Below are positions 30,242 through 39,652 of a stretch of DNA of 64,000 nt, in pieces; the stretch's first letter is position 1; each line of letters begins with the position of its first letter. Below the pieces are notes generated by a model. That model was not told where the DNA came from and ran no database searches. It was given only the letters and a program-made list of their open reading frames with translations. Source of the DNA: Branchipolynoe longqiensis (Eukaryota; Annelida; Polychaeta; Phyllodocida; Polynoidae). Location: contig JASIRB010003884.1 of assembly GCA_030323885.1 (NCBI GenBank), forward strand, positions 1 through 64,000, in the 5' to 3' direction. The position numbers and the translations under genes were made by a program.

Positions 30242-31168
30242 ATGGAATGGGAGTATGAGTACGAGGATGAAGGGTTTTGTGATGAACGGATCGTGTGGCT
30301 TGAGCCACCGCCCTTAATAGACCTGCCCATAGTGGTGCAGAGAGAACAGGAGGAAAACGAGTTAGAGGAGCAACTAAATTGGGATTGGGAGCATTCAGAA
30401 GAGGGAAAAGAGTTAGAAGAAGAACACCAACAGGTGCAGCGGTCAGTAAGGGCATGTGAAAAGGAAAAGGAAGAGTGTACCAGAGTATGGGAACAGGAGG
30501 CCTTAGACCGGGTGAGAGTGAGAGAAAGGGTAATAGAAATACAGTGGGATAGGATCCATTTGCTAGAGGAAGAATACCTGGAGATAGTAGAAAGAATTAA
30601 GGCAGATAGCGAGAAACAAAAGGAGAGAGAAGAGAGATATAGGAAAGAATAGAGAGAAATGGCTGAGTGGATCTGTGTGGAGGAGTATGAAGGGATTAAA
30701 GTGGGCATTAATCCATGGGAGGTACCATTTGTAATAGAATACGGCGCTGATGAGGGTTTTGAAGAGGAAATAGAGATTGTAGCTCCGATCCCAGCTCCAG
30801 ATTCGGATACAGATTCGGATACAGACTCAGAAACAGAGGAGGAGAGAGAGGTAGACTCCGACCTAGAACATAGATACGAGGAAATGCAAGAAGAAGAGCA
30901 GGACTTAGAGTTGGAGCAGCGATTAAAGTCATGGGGAGGTACCATAGACAGTAGACAAGTGGAAAGGGAAAGAGACCAGTATGTCGACTTAATGTGGGAG
31001 GTGGTAGCAAAGAAGGAACAATTCAAAAGGACATGGGCGCAGGAGGATTTTGAGGGGGTGAAGGAAGGCGAAAGACGGGCGGACAGACAGTATGAATATT
31101 ATTTGAGATTGGCGGATGCGGTCGGAGCGGTAGAAAACGAAATTCGGGAAGCAAGGCGGGAAGAATGA
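30242..31168 (+). CDS. Acidic coiled-coil pre-gag protein, interrupted by one TAG
   Basis: The frame runs from ATG 30242 to TGA 31166-31168, with a single in-frame TAG at 30650-30652 dividing it into 136 and about 172 residues. The downstream half restarts in the same frame at ATG 30659. The protein is highly charged: the first half has long E/R/K/Q heptad-like stretches (EEQLNWDWEHSEEGKELEEE) that predict a coiled coil. The second half has an acidic Asp-Thr/Ser repeat (DSDTDSDTDSETEEE), then another coiled region ending REARREE. No known domain is recognised. A frame before gag is not part of standard errantiviruses. It could be an accessory protein or an N-terminal Gag piece. TAG may be decay or readthrough. 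Confidence 0.5.
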
Positions 31169-31598
31169 ATGCAGGTGAAAAAGAATAGGATCGAGGTATC
31201 CTTTAGTTAGGACCGTAGGCCATTGTCCATCCAGTTCGGGCCTGCTATATAGATTTATAGGTAAAGTTGGGGGGTGTTGATAAACATTGTACGGCAGGGG
31301 TGAAAGGAAGTAGGCCACCGAGAGAGCTAGACCTGTTGCCAGCCTAGATGCATCAATCACCTACCCACAGCTGGACCGAGTTGTATCCAGCAGGGAGGCC
31401 GACCCGACGAGGTCAGCGGACCCGGGGCGTGTAAGTGCAGGGGAGTAACAACAGGAAGTTGTCGGGTGTGTTGAAATCAACCGATACAGGTTGGTTTGAG
31501 ATATAGCGCTGCCTTACTGTACTTAAAGTAACCGTGGGTAGATAAAAAGAAATAAACTGGATAGATTCAGATCTTCCAGGGACAGCTCCCGAGCTTCC
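31169..31598 (+). other. Spacer before gag
   Basis: No frame of note. Sequence is ordinary up to the gag ATG. Confidence 0.4.
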
Positions 31599-32759
31599 AT
31601 GGAAAAGGATTTAGATCGAAGGAGGGGCATTGTGCCAGATAACCGTACAGATAGCACCATGGCAGAAGCGGAATTTAATCGTGGGTTTGCCGACTGGTTA
31701 GCAAATGGAAGGGCAGCGGGACAGATACCCACAGATGGCGACCAGTTGCTGTATATGAGCAAATATGCAGCAGGGCAGTTAGAGTCACAGTCTAAGCTGC
31801 TTCGAGAAACCAGGGAGTTTGGAGTCGGTCTCAAGCAAGAGAAGGCGCAACTCCTGCGCGATAAGATAGTGGGAGAAGAAAGGCTGGCAATGAGACGAGA
31901 TCGGCTTAAAGAAGAAGAGAGAGCTGTAAGAGATCTCCGGGAGCAGGGCCGGCTGATCGCCACGGTGGATGGGTCCGATTTGGGGGTGTTGAGGACATGG
32001 GTAGAGCAGGTGGGCAGAGCAGGTAGAGTGGCTGGGGCAAGGGGAGTGGACGTAGTAAAGTTTGCACTCAGCCACTCCAAGGGCAACCTCCATGAGGTCA
32101 TATACTCAGTATATGAGAATGATGCAGATAGCTCATGGGAGGAGGTCAGGGAGCGCCTGGTTGGACTGTTCTTGACCGCCAGGGAAGCTACTGCCTTGGT
32201 GGATATCGTGTTCACCCTGAAGCAGGAAAAAGGAGAGCTGATGTCAGCATACTGTATGCGATACAGTATGGCTGTACAGAGAGCGTGGCCCGAGAAAGGG
32301 TTGGTAAAGATGGGCGCAGTACATGACATGGTGATTAAGAAGTTCGAGGACTCCTTGATTGAACCAGTAGTAAGGTTGGCAGTGCGCCTGGCCAAGGCGG
32401 GTATCCTAGAGGCTGCCATGACGGTGGCCAGGGAAAATGAGGAGGGACTGGCCGGGCCAGGGGGCAGGCTGAGCGGGGCGCATAGGAGGGAGGAGCCCAT
32501 GGAGATTGGGGCCATAGAAGGGCATGCCAGGGGGGAGCCCGGGGCGTCCGGCGTAGACAGGGCCGCCTTTAAAACACTCCAGGGTGAGATAAAAAGCCTC
32601 TGGAAAATGATGGTAGAGCGTGCCGAGCGCCCAGTGCAGGCTGCCCAGGTAGCAGTTGCACCGGCACAGCCCTCCACGGTGGTGGTACAGACTGCACCCG
32701 CACTACCCGGTAATAATCAGGGGAATAGAGGCGAAAATCGAAGGCGCCACGCCAGGTAG
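31599..32759 (+). CDS. gag: Gag (matrix/capsid part) of the errantivirus-like element
   Basis: ATG 31599 opens 386 codons to TAG 32757-32759. A second ATG at 31659 is possible. Residues ~60-115 are a charged coiled coil (LLRETREFGVGLKQEKAQLL). Residues ~120-250 form the capsid-like helical region, with the retroviral/gypsy pattern SWEEVRERLVGLF, then LKQEKGELMSAYCMRYSMAV. The C-terminal 80 residues are Ala/Pro/Arg-rich. The protein would assemble the particle and bind the genome. The nucleocapsid zinc finger is not in this frame; it lies directly downstream in the next frame. Either a programmed or a mutational frame change follows gag. Confidence 0.8.
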   Translation: MEKDLDRRRGIVPDNRTDSTMAEAEFNRGFADWLANGRAAGQIPTDGDQLLYMSKYAAGQLESQSKLLRETREFGVGLKQEKAQLLRDKIVGEERLAMRRDRLKEEERAVRDLREQGRLIATVDGSDLGVLRTWVEQVGRAGRVAGARGVDVVKFALSHSKGNLHEVIYSVYENDADSSWEEVRERLVGLFLTAREATALVDIVFTLKQEKGELMSAYCMRYSMAVQRAWPEKGLVKMGAVHDMVIKKFEDSLIEPVVRLAVRLAKAGILEAAMTVARENEEGLAGPGGRLSGAHRREEPMEIGAIEGHARGEPGASGVDRAAFKTLQGEIKSLWKMMVERAERPVQAAQVAVAPAQPSTVVVQTAPALPGNNQGNRGENRRRHAR

Positions 32760-32925
32760 TGGGTCGCTTTCCTAGACAGGGTTTTCAGGTCCCAGATACG
32801 GTCAGGTGTGAGTATTGTGCCCATAATTATCACCGAGATTTTATTCACACCCATCAACAAAGGTGTAGACAGGTGCGCCAGAACACACCCGTAAGGCGGG
32901 GTCCGGTGCAGTCGGGAAACTAGGT
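32760..32925 (+). CDS. gag: Nucleocapsid-type zinc finger in a shifted frame
   Basis: The frame beginning at 32762 carries C-EY-C at 32807-32818, followed by His residues (YHRDFIHTH) and a final Cys at about 32864, an atypical CX2C...H...C finger. Basic residues surround it (RCRQVRQ). The frame stops at TAG near 32921-32923. Position between gag and protease fits the nucleocapsid. It is neither in the gag nor in the protease frame, so at least two shifts separate it from its neighbours. Confidence 0.5.
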
Positions 32926-34119
32926 CAGGCATCAGATCTAAGGCCGTGTATTCAAGTGGAATTTGGCGGAATTTCATATTCAGGGCTCATTGATACTGGT
33001 GCCAGTAAAAGCATGATGAGAAGTAAAGTGTATAACGCATTAAAAAGTACAGGATATACAAAGGGCGAATTAGAGGAAGGACTGATGCTTCGCTCACTCT
33101 CGGGACATTTGATTCCTACAAGGGGAGTGGGGAAGGTCACCTTAGTGGGGGTTGAGTGTGATTTTTGTGTTGTGGGGGAGTTACAACATGATATCCTGAT
33201 CGGGACAGACGTCATGCAGCGGTGTGATGCGGTGCTGTCTTACACGGACATGAGTATTGTCCTGAATGGAGAAAAGCATAGGTGGTTTGGTACGGAGGCC
33301 ACATGTGCTAGTATATCGGGTATAGTATCGGAGGTGGAATACTGGAGAAGAAAATTCCCCACCGTGTTCCCCAAGCAGAGGGCTGCCCTGAATACCACCG
33401 ACGTGGTAGAAATGACCATAGACACTGGGGATGCCCGCCCCATTAATCAAAGGCCCTATAGAATACCACTCTCTAAGATGAAATTGGTGGAGCAGGAGCT
33501 GGAAAAGATGTTGAAAGAAGACATAATAGAGCCGAGCCGCAGTGCCTGGGCCAGTCCTGTTACGGTTGTACCAAAGAAGGATGGCTCTATTCGGTTATGT
33601 GGGGATTATAGGCGTCTAAATGAGGTGACTCATAAGGATGCCTACCCACTACCCAGAATTCAGGATATCTTCGACCAACTTTCGGGTGCCAAAGTGTTCA
33701 CCACAATAGATCTGAAATCAGGGTACTGGCAGGTGCGAATGCACCCAGACAGCAGGGAAAAGACGGCCATCAGTACCCACAGGGGACTGTTCCAGTTTAA
33801 ACGAATGCAGTTTGGTCTGACGAATGCGCCTGCGGTATTCCAGCGCATGATGAATTCCGTATTGGCCAAGTTCCTGGGCAAGTCATGTCTGATCTACCTG
33901 GATGATATAGTGATTTATTCCAGAAACGAAAATCAACACCGGGCACATGTGGCAGAGGTATTGGCCAACCTGGGAGAGCCGCCCCTGGTCATTAAAGAAT
34001 CCAAATGTTCCTTTGGCCTGCGGGAGGTTAAGTTGTTGGGTTTTGTGGTATGTGCGGAGGGTCTAAAAGCGGATCCCGATAAAGTGGCCGCGATCAGGGA
34101 TATGGCCCCCCCCCACTGA
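32869..34119 (+). CDS. pol: Protease and reverse transcriptase of the errantivirus-like element
   Basis: The frame is open from 32869. The first usual start-like codon is GTG 32956 and no ATG fits, as expected for a pol reached by frameshift. Protease: LIDTGASKSMM. RT: YRIPLSKMKLVEQELEKML, WASPVTVVPKKDGSIRLCGDY, TTIDLKSGYWQVRM, LFQFKRMQFGLTNAPAVFQ and the catalytic IYLDDIVIYS with Asp at 33901. The RT is a canonical Ty3/gypsy type. The frame breaks in a nine-C run at 34106-34114, and a TGA follows at 34117-34119. Homology continues at once in another frame (KKGVRRLLGSANYYR). Single-base slippage in the C run is the simplest cause, in the genome or in the assembly. Confidence 0.9.
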   Translation, partial: TGAPEHTRKAGSGAVGKLGQASDLRPCIQVEFGGISYSGLIDTGASKSMMRSKVYNALKSTGYTKGELEEGLMLRSLSGHLIPTRGVGKVTLVGVECDFCVVGELQHDILIGTDVMQRCDAVLSYTDMSIVLNGEKHRWFGTEATCASISGIVSEVEYWRRKFPTVFPKQRAALNTTDVVEMTIDTGDARPINQRPYRIPLSKMKLVEQELEKMLKEDIIEPSRSAWASPVTVVPKKDGSIRLCGDYRRLNEVTHKDAYPLPRIQDIFDQLSGAKVFTTIDLKSGYWQVRMHPDSREKTAISTHRGLFQFKRMQFGLTNAPAVFQRMMNSVLAKFLGKSCLIYLDDIVIYSRNENQHRAHVAEVLANLGEPPLVIKESKCSFGLREVKLLGFVVCAEGLKADPDKVAAIRDMAPPH

Positions 34120-34777
34120 TAAAAAGGGAGTACGTCGTCTGTTGGGATCGGCCAACTATTATAGATAGTTAATGGTGAATTATGCCGATGTAGTGGCACC
34201 ACTCACCAATTTGACGAAAAATGCTGTGAAATTTGAGTGGGGATCTGAGTGCCAGAAAGCCTGGAAAGAGTTGAAACAGCTCCTATTGGACTGTGTGATA
34301 CTTAAATTTCCCGATCCCACAAAACCATACAAACTCTATACAGATGCCTCCGATTACAGTATAGGTGCTATATTGGTACAGGAGGACGAGAATGGCATAG
34401 AAAGGCCAGTCCATTTGATTAGTGGACGGCTAAATGCAGCCCAACTGAATTATCCCACCATTGAAAAGGAGGCCTATGCTATGATATTTGCACTCATTAA
34501 ATTAAGACCTTATTTGTATGGTGCTGAGTTTGTGATCTATACGGATCATAAGCCTTTAAAATGTTTATTCCAGAAGGAAATGAAAAACAGCCGCCTACAA
34601 AGATGGGCTGTGTTGCTAGCCGAATATTCGGCCCCAATTCAGTATTTTGCGGGTGCTTCTAATGTATGGGCTGACATGCTGTCTAGGCTGAGACCCACTA
34701 TTGTAGCCGAGGAGCCCGAGCAGATGTCGGTGGTAGAAATGGCCGGCCTCGAGGAAGAAATGCCATTTGAATACTAA
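34120..34777 (+). CDS. pol: RT thumb end and RNase H of the errantivirus-like element
   Basis: In this frame the tether after RT is readable from 34120, but a TAG at 34166-34168 interrupts it; a clean frame restarts with ATG 34172. RNase H motifs: LYTDASDYSIGAILVQ, YPTIEKEAYAMIFAL and IYTDHKPLKCLF, which supply the Asp, Glu and Asp needed for RNA cleavage; the domain ends near WADMLSRLRP. TAA at 34775-34777 then stops the frame. The integrase follows in the same frame, so this stop is an in-frame interruption and not a natural end. Confidence 0.88.
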
Positions 34778-36865
34778 AATTTAGATCATGCAAACCTGCA
34801 GAGATTGCAGGCGGATACCACACAGGCAATCCTGGCAAGGGAGGATCAGGATGATTATATCCTGATGGATGGGTTAGTGTATTCACTAATACCGCCACCA
34901 GGGCGGAAGAGTTATCCCAGATTATTTTTGCCAAGAGAATACAGGGAACAAGTAGTCGAACGGGCTCATAAGGACGTTGGGCATATGGCAATGATGAAAA
35001 CACTGCAGAGGGTACAGGAGCATTTCAGATGGCCGGGCATGAGAGGAGATATCGCTAAATTTATAGCAAGATGCCGACCGTGCTCCTTAAATAGGGTGAA
35101 GCGGGATTATCCGCTACCCACGGAAATGCCACTTCCAGTAGCTCCCGGATTGTTGGTAGCAGCAGATCTGACAGGGCCATTCCCAGAAAGCCGGGAAGGA
35201 AATAAATACCTACTCTCGATAATAGACCACTGCACGGGATGGGTAGAGGTAAAAGCACTCCCGAATAAGTCAGCACAGGGGATCTATGATTATTTAGTGA
35301 GGGAGTACATACCCCGATATTCAGCACCAAAGGTTTTCCTAACAGATAATGGGCTGGAATTCAAAAATAAACTTATCGCGGGATATTTGGAAGAACTGGG
35401 TGTGGAGGTAAGACACACCACCCCATACCACCCACAATCTAATGGCATGGTGGAACGTTTCCATAGAACACTAAAAAGCATGCTGGCCAAATTGGTTAAT
35501 GCTAGGTCATCAGAGTGGGAGGAATATTTGGGGGATGCACTATTGGCATATAGATGCACGGCTCTGGGTCCCACTGGATTCTCACCATTCTATTTACAGT
35601 TTGGGAGACATCCAAATAAACCACAGTCCCATTTACTATACCGACAAACTGGGGAGGTGTCATCAAATGCCGCCAGGCGAATTGATGAATTAGCGGATTC
35701 GCTTCAGGAAGCAGTACGTAATAGGGCCATTAGTAGGCATTATAATACCGCCCGAGCGGTTAACAGGGCGAATGCACTGCAGTTAAAGGTGGGCGATGCA
35801 GTGTTGTTATTAGTTAATGAGCCAGGGCCATTGGACAGGCAATTTGATCCGGGCTTTATAGTGACGGATGTAAGGGGAGCTGTGATTACGGTAGTGGGCC
35901 CCGAGAACAAGAAAAGAGTAGTGAATAGGGATCAAGTGAAGCTGGCAGATGGGGAGATGGAATGGGATATGATTAATTCCAGATTGACCCGGGGTCAAAG
36001 AAAAAAGCAAAGGCTGCAGCAGAAGCAGTCTCGGAATCAACCGCATATGGCTAGGGATGCACAGTTGGGAAATCATAATGCTGGCCAGTTGCCACATCGG
36101 CAGCTTCAAGGGCGAGTACCTAGTACATTCAGAGATTGCGGGAAGTTCAAGGGAGTGAGCGAGCGTAGTGACCGGGGATTGAACCCAAGCAATGCGGGCC
36201 ATAGCAAACCCGGAGATAGCCAGCGTGGTGACCGAGGATTGAACCCAAGCAATGCGGGCCATAGCAAACCTGGAGGTAGCCAGCATGGTGACCGAGGATT
36301 GAACCCGGCCGATGCGGGCCATGATCACCCAGGAGATAGTGAAGGGATGCCTGGGGGTTCAGGAAACGCAAAGGGCAGGCAGGGGGCATTGGACCGCACA
36401 GATGGTGAAATAGAGAGTGCATGGAGTGATCGGCATGTAGTGACTGAGAGGAATGGCAAGGCATGTGTGAGTGGGGAGGGTGATGATGATTGCATGGGTG
36501 AGAGTGAAGGGTTGACTGATGGTACTGATGTGTTGCGCACGTGTTTGCTTCCCCGGTATTCCGGACAGGTGTTGGGGCGGGATGAGCAGAGCTCAACCCG
36601 TGAACCCATGAACTCGACCCGTGAACCCGTGAACCCCAGTCGACCCGTGAACCCGGCCAGCCGGCCGCGGGGCTGTAAAAGGAGCTACACCCCCTCCCCC
36701 GAGGCGACGAGTGTGGGGGCAGGCCCGAGGGAGGCGTGGCGTGAGATAGGGCGATATATGGTGAGTGCGCCCCGGCAGATGCCCACGCGGCGCACACACC
36801 ACCCCTGCAGCGCGCGGACTGGTCAGCCACCCCCCCCACCACGCACCCACGCCACGCGGAGCTGA
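34778..36865 (+). CDS. pol: Integrase with a long repeat-bearing C-terminal tail
   Basis: The same frame as RNase H, open from 34778; first ATG 34805 (686 residues). Zinc module: H..KDVGH (residues ~58-64), then CRPC (~97-100). Catalytic core: Asp in VAADLTGPF (~121), Asp in LTDNGLEF (~181), Glu in GMVERFHR (~217), exactly the DD35E spacing, all three intact. A C-terminal SH3-like/GPY-F region contains LKVGDAVLLL and DPGFIVTDVRG (~330-360). From about residue 400 a tail of nearly 290 residues extends beyond usual integrases, with three 20-residue repeats (36170-36349) and Pro/Arg/Ser-rich low complexity. The frame ends after a C-rich stretch at 36830-36840, and similar composition continues in the next frame to 37166. 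Confidence 0.88.
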   Translation, partial: NLDHANLQRLQADTTQAILAREDQDDYILMDGLVYSLIPPPGRKSYPRLFLPREYREQVVERAHKDVGHMAMMKTLQRVQEHFRWPGMRGDIAKFIARCRPCSLNRVKRDYPLPTEMPLPVAPGLLVAADLTGPFPESREGNKYLLSIIDHCTGWVEVKALPNKSAQGIYDYLVREYIPRYSAPKVFLTDNGLEFKNKLIAGYLEELGVEVRHTTPYHPQSNGMVERFHRTLKSMLAKLVNARSSEWEEYLGDALLAYRCTALGPTGFSPFYLQFGRHPNKPQSHLLYRQTGEVSSNAARRIDELADSLQEAVRNRAISRHYNTARAVNRANALQLKVGDAVLLLVNEPGPLDRQFDPGFIVTDVRGAVITVVGPENKKRVVNRDQVKLADGEMEWDMINSRLTRGQRKKQRLQQKQSRNQPHMARDAQLGNHNAGQLPHRQLQGRVPSTFRDCGKFKGVSERSDRGLNPSNAGHSKPGDSQRGDRGLNPSNAGHSKPGGSQHGDRGLNPADAGHDHPGDSEGMPGGSGNAKGRQGALDRTDGEIESAWSDRHVVTERNGKACVSGEGDDDCMGESEGLTDGTDVLRTCLLPRYSGQVLGRDEQSSTREPMNSTREPVNPSRPVNPASRPRGCKRSYTPSPEATSVGAGPREAWREIGRYMVSAPRQMPTRRTHHPCSARTGQPPPPPRTHATRS
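36170..36349 (+). repeat. Three 60-bp tandem repeats in the integrase tail
   Basis: Units start at 36170, 36230 and 36290 and encode DRGLNPSNAGHSKPG-type 20-residue repeats. Period 60 keeps the reading frame. The third unit is the most diverged. Confidence 0.85.
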
Positions 36866-37166
36866 GGGCACTGCACAGGGCGGTACTTCACCTAGCACCG
36901 GCGCAGACAGCGGCCGAGTAGAGCATGCGTCCCTGGAGGCAACCCGAGATTTAGGCTATCGCCGCACAAGCACAGGAGCGACCAAGCGCCCACCGCCACC
37001 TCCGGATAACGGTCAAACCTATAGCACACGAGTGTTACGGTCCCACACCCGAGAGAAGACGAGGCTGCTGGAGATAGTCCCACACCCAGAGGAGCAACAG
37101 TTGGCCAAGCGCGCCTGCATTGCTTGTGTGGAGGTCTTCTGTGGAGGCCCCTACAGGAGGGAGTAG
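36866..37166 (+). CDS. Possible continuation of the pol tail in another frame
   Basis: An open frame (formally from 36765) overlaps the end of the integrase frame and ends with TAG 37164-37166. It encodes a basic Pro/Thr/Arg-rich segment with KRPPPPPDNGQTYSTRVLR and a Cys-containing end (KRACIACVEVFCGG). The C runs at 36830-36840 could have caused a shift from the integrase frame. There is no known domain. Confidence 0.3.
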
Positions 37167-38740
37167 AGTGTGTGTATGCGTGAAGGTTATATATAAATTC
37201 ACGAAATCGGTCATAGAGGACACAGGATATTACACACACTAAACAGTCCTATGGTGAGTCACGGTAAGAGTAAGTGCCAAAGATAGACTGGGTGGAGCCA
37301 GCACTCATAGACATTGGTGAAGTTCCACAGTAGGTGAGGGTTCGACACACATGGTGCGTTGACAGAGATTTAAAAGGAAATGGTGTGCAAGCGCAGATTG
37401 AGTCTAATCCGTAAGATACATCACCTAGTCATACCAGCTGTTGAAACAGACATTGTGTTAAGATAAAGCCAGATGAACATTGTATGGCGTGGCAGACCGG
37501 TGCGTTCTAGAGGGATGGTATTGTGCTTTGCCTGAGGACAATGATCTGACATTAGATACACAGACATTTAGTAAGTGTTGCAGTGCATGACAGACGTTGT
37601 GTGGTCGTGCTGCTCGCAGTGATCAGTATCATATATAAATATATATAATTGTATTGTATGTAAAGCACCGAAGCGCTCAAAGGAGATAGCTGCAGGAGCA
37701 TGGTGCTTTCATATAGGTGTTGAGGGGTGTACGGTGCCTTATGTGTTGCTAGGAGGCTAAACACCACATCAGCGCGGGATTTAAAACCCAAGAGGCAACC
37801 ACCGTTCAGGCCGAGCTGATACGAATAAGTAGAGGATAACACGAACATTGAGTGCAGTCCCTGCCGTAAGGGGCGCAACGGAGTAGGCGTTGTCATTGAT
37901 GCAGGCTTGTGAGTGCCTACAGCGTGTCTAGGAAAAGAAAGCTCCACAGGAAGGCGGCGACCTAGGAGATTAGAGAGGAGGTCGTGATTATATGAGCATA
38001 CGTATTGGCTGGTGAATATCAGCAGAAGTGATCATTTCACGAGAAAATAGGTGCTGATGGTGCGTACATGAACATTGTGTGCACTCCAGAAGCAAGGAAA
38101 TGATTTATAAATTGTTATTAGCTACTGATTAGAATTAACATAGACATTGGTGTTTCTATCTACTGCTAAAAATACAGTGAGTATTTACATGAACGGTGCC
38201 AGGTTAGAGCAGCAGGCGGGTGCCGATCGCGTGTGGAGGCTAAACGCTTGACCTCTGAGGCCACGGTCAAGGCTGGCCTAGAGAGGCCGCAGGAGTGGAT
38301 ATAGGTCAGACGGCGTCCCGTTTAAACTAGGTCACCAGGGTCGCTTGCACCGCCGTGAAGACTAGACGTAGAGCGTATGCAAGTCTGAGAGGAGGCGGAG
38401 TGAGCCGGCCAGCGAGCGAGGAGAAGAAATAGGTACGGGAATTCAGTGTGCAGTCAGTAGGAAGACAATAATGTAGACACGCTAGAGTGTGTGTGGTGGA
38501 GGCCAAGGCATGCGTGAAGGACGGAAAGTGAGTGGAGCGCGCCAGGAAAATAAAGGTGAAGTGACATCGCGGTGGATTGCGCCCGTTGGTGAGTTGTTCG
38601 GGATATACCAGGTCGGTGTCTGCAAGGATTGGCAGTGTCGGGATTGATAGGAGGATCTGCCGGGTCGCACTCCCCAGATAGTGCTGCATGATAAGATTTC
38701 TGGAAACTTATCGCCCGGACACTGCATATTAGTGTCAATC
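37167..38740 (+). other. 1.6-kb spacer between pol and env
   Basis: No convincing frame on either strand. The minus-strand open stretches at 38327-39243 lie antisense to env and its leader and have no domain. A splice acceptor for env would be expected here: 'cactgcatattag' at 38721-38733 is a candidate. Confidence 0.4.
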
Positions 38741-38751
38741 CGATTTGTACC

Positions 38752-39078
38752 ATGTGGTATTTGTACTGGCAGGTGGGCGTCATCTGGTGCTGCCTGCCAG
38801 CGGGCAACAGCACCGACCTGTTTAAGGAGGATGGTGTTCTGGTGGAAAGCCAGGGTGAGGTGAGGACAGTGTCTGCGGTGTGGCAACTGGTGGTGCTGAT
38901 CACACCGCCGGAACGACCACCGGTCGGACAATGGATCGCACAAGCTCGGGAGCTCATGGACATGTTGAAGGTGGCACGGTGGTATGTTGGCGTTCATCAT
39001 TGGGAAAAGAAGCTGGATTTCCTGCGGAGGAAGGTGCAGGAGGATACCGCACAGGGGGTCCGTCCGAGGGCGCAGCGA
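38752..39078 (+). CDS. env: Envelope N-terminal (F2-like) subunit
   Basis: ATG 38752 begins with a hydrophobic, signal-peptide-like stretch (MWYLYWQVGVIWCCLPAG). The region DGVLVESQGEVRTVSAVWQL followed by VVLITP resembles the start of baculovirus F proteins and gypsy-type Env, where a short strand motif precedes 'W-x-LVV'. A cluster of Leu/Lys/Arg helices leads to a basic site, RPRAQR, at 39061-39078, which fits furin-type R-x-x-R cleavage. The subunit is about 109 residues, a short F2 as in F proteins. The frame (open to 39165) loses register immediately after the cleavage site, in a G run at 39079-39082. The product would mediate attachment and fusion if intact. Confidence 0.65.
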
Positions 39079-39079
39079 G

Positions 39080-39652
39080 GGGATTGCGGCAGTGGGGGAG
39101 GCGGCATCATGGATGTTTGGGACGGTAAGCCAGGCACAACTGAACAAGGTGCAAAATGCTGTTAGTACCCATAGCCTACAGACGCAGGCCCTGAGGCATA
39201 ACCAACAGCATATGCTTTCAATGATGGATCGAACAAGGAACATTCAGATACAATTGGCCGAGCATGTGTCATTGGTGGAGCGGATGATGAAAGCGGCACA
39301 GAAAGAAACAGAGGAAGGCTTGCAGTTGGGCAGGGAGGTTGAGCTGGTGTTGCGCGTAAGACTCGTGGTGGACGAAATTGAGAATGTAGTGGACAATTAT
39401 GTGGCTAAAAAGGCCCTACACCATCGCATGGTGATGCAGCTAGAGCGCGGAATGTTGACAGAGATACTGTTGATGCCGGCGCAGCTGGCATGGGTGATAA
39501 AGGCGGCGGAAGATGCGGGATTTCAAGGTCTCGACCCCCATTGGTATTACCAACACGCAAGCGTGGAGCCAGTGTGGGTCCGGACGCCGCGGTGGGCTTC
39601 CACGTGGGGATACAGATGGTCAGCCCCGACACGTATTGGGCGTACCACTTGA
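39080..39652 (+). CDS. env: Envelope fusion subunit, first part (shifted frame)
   Basis: In the second frame the sequence right after the cleavage site is a small, Ala/Gly-rich hydrophobic segment ending ASWMFGT, matching the fusion-peptide pattern of F-type proteins (Gly/Ala-rich, then LFGT). A long helical region with QAQLNKVQ, LRHNQQHMLSMM and VERMMKA follows, typical of the heptad-repeat A coiled coil. Family register is kept to about 39575. From there the frame becomes nonsensical and stops at 39650-39652, while the homologous sequence goes on in the first frame. It would drive membrane fusion in an intact copy. Confidence 0.65.
   Translation, partial: GIAAVGEAASWMFGTVSQAQLNKVQNAVSTHSLQTQALRHNQQHMLSMMDRTRNIQIQLAEHVSLVERMMKAAQKETEEGLQLGREVELVLRVRLVVDEIENVVDNYVAKKALHHRMVMQLERGMLTEILLMPAQLAWVIKAAEDAGFQGLDPHWYYQHASVEPVWVRTPRWASTWGYRWSAPTRIGRTT

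Noticed and set aside
35810..36842. Minus-strand frames of 172 and 231 codons with internal repeats
   Set aside because: Antisense to the integrase tail; the repeats are the complement of the coding 60-bp repeats.
38327..39243. Minus-strand open frames of up to 253 codons
   Set aside because: They are antisense to the envelope gene and its leader, with no domain; the plus-strand env explains the region.
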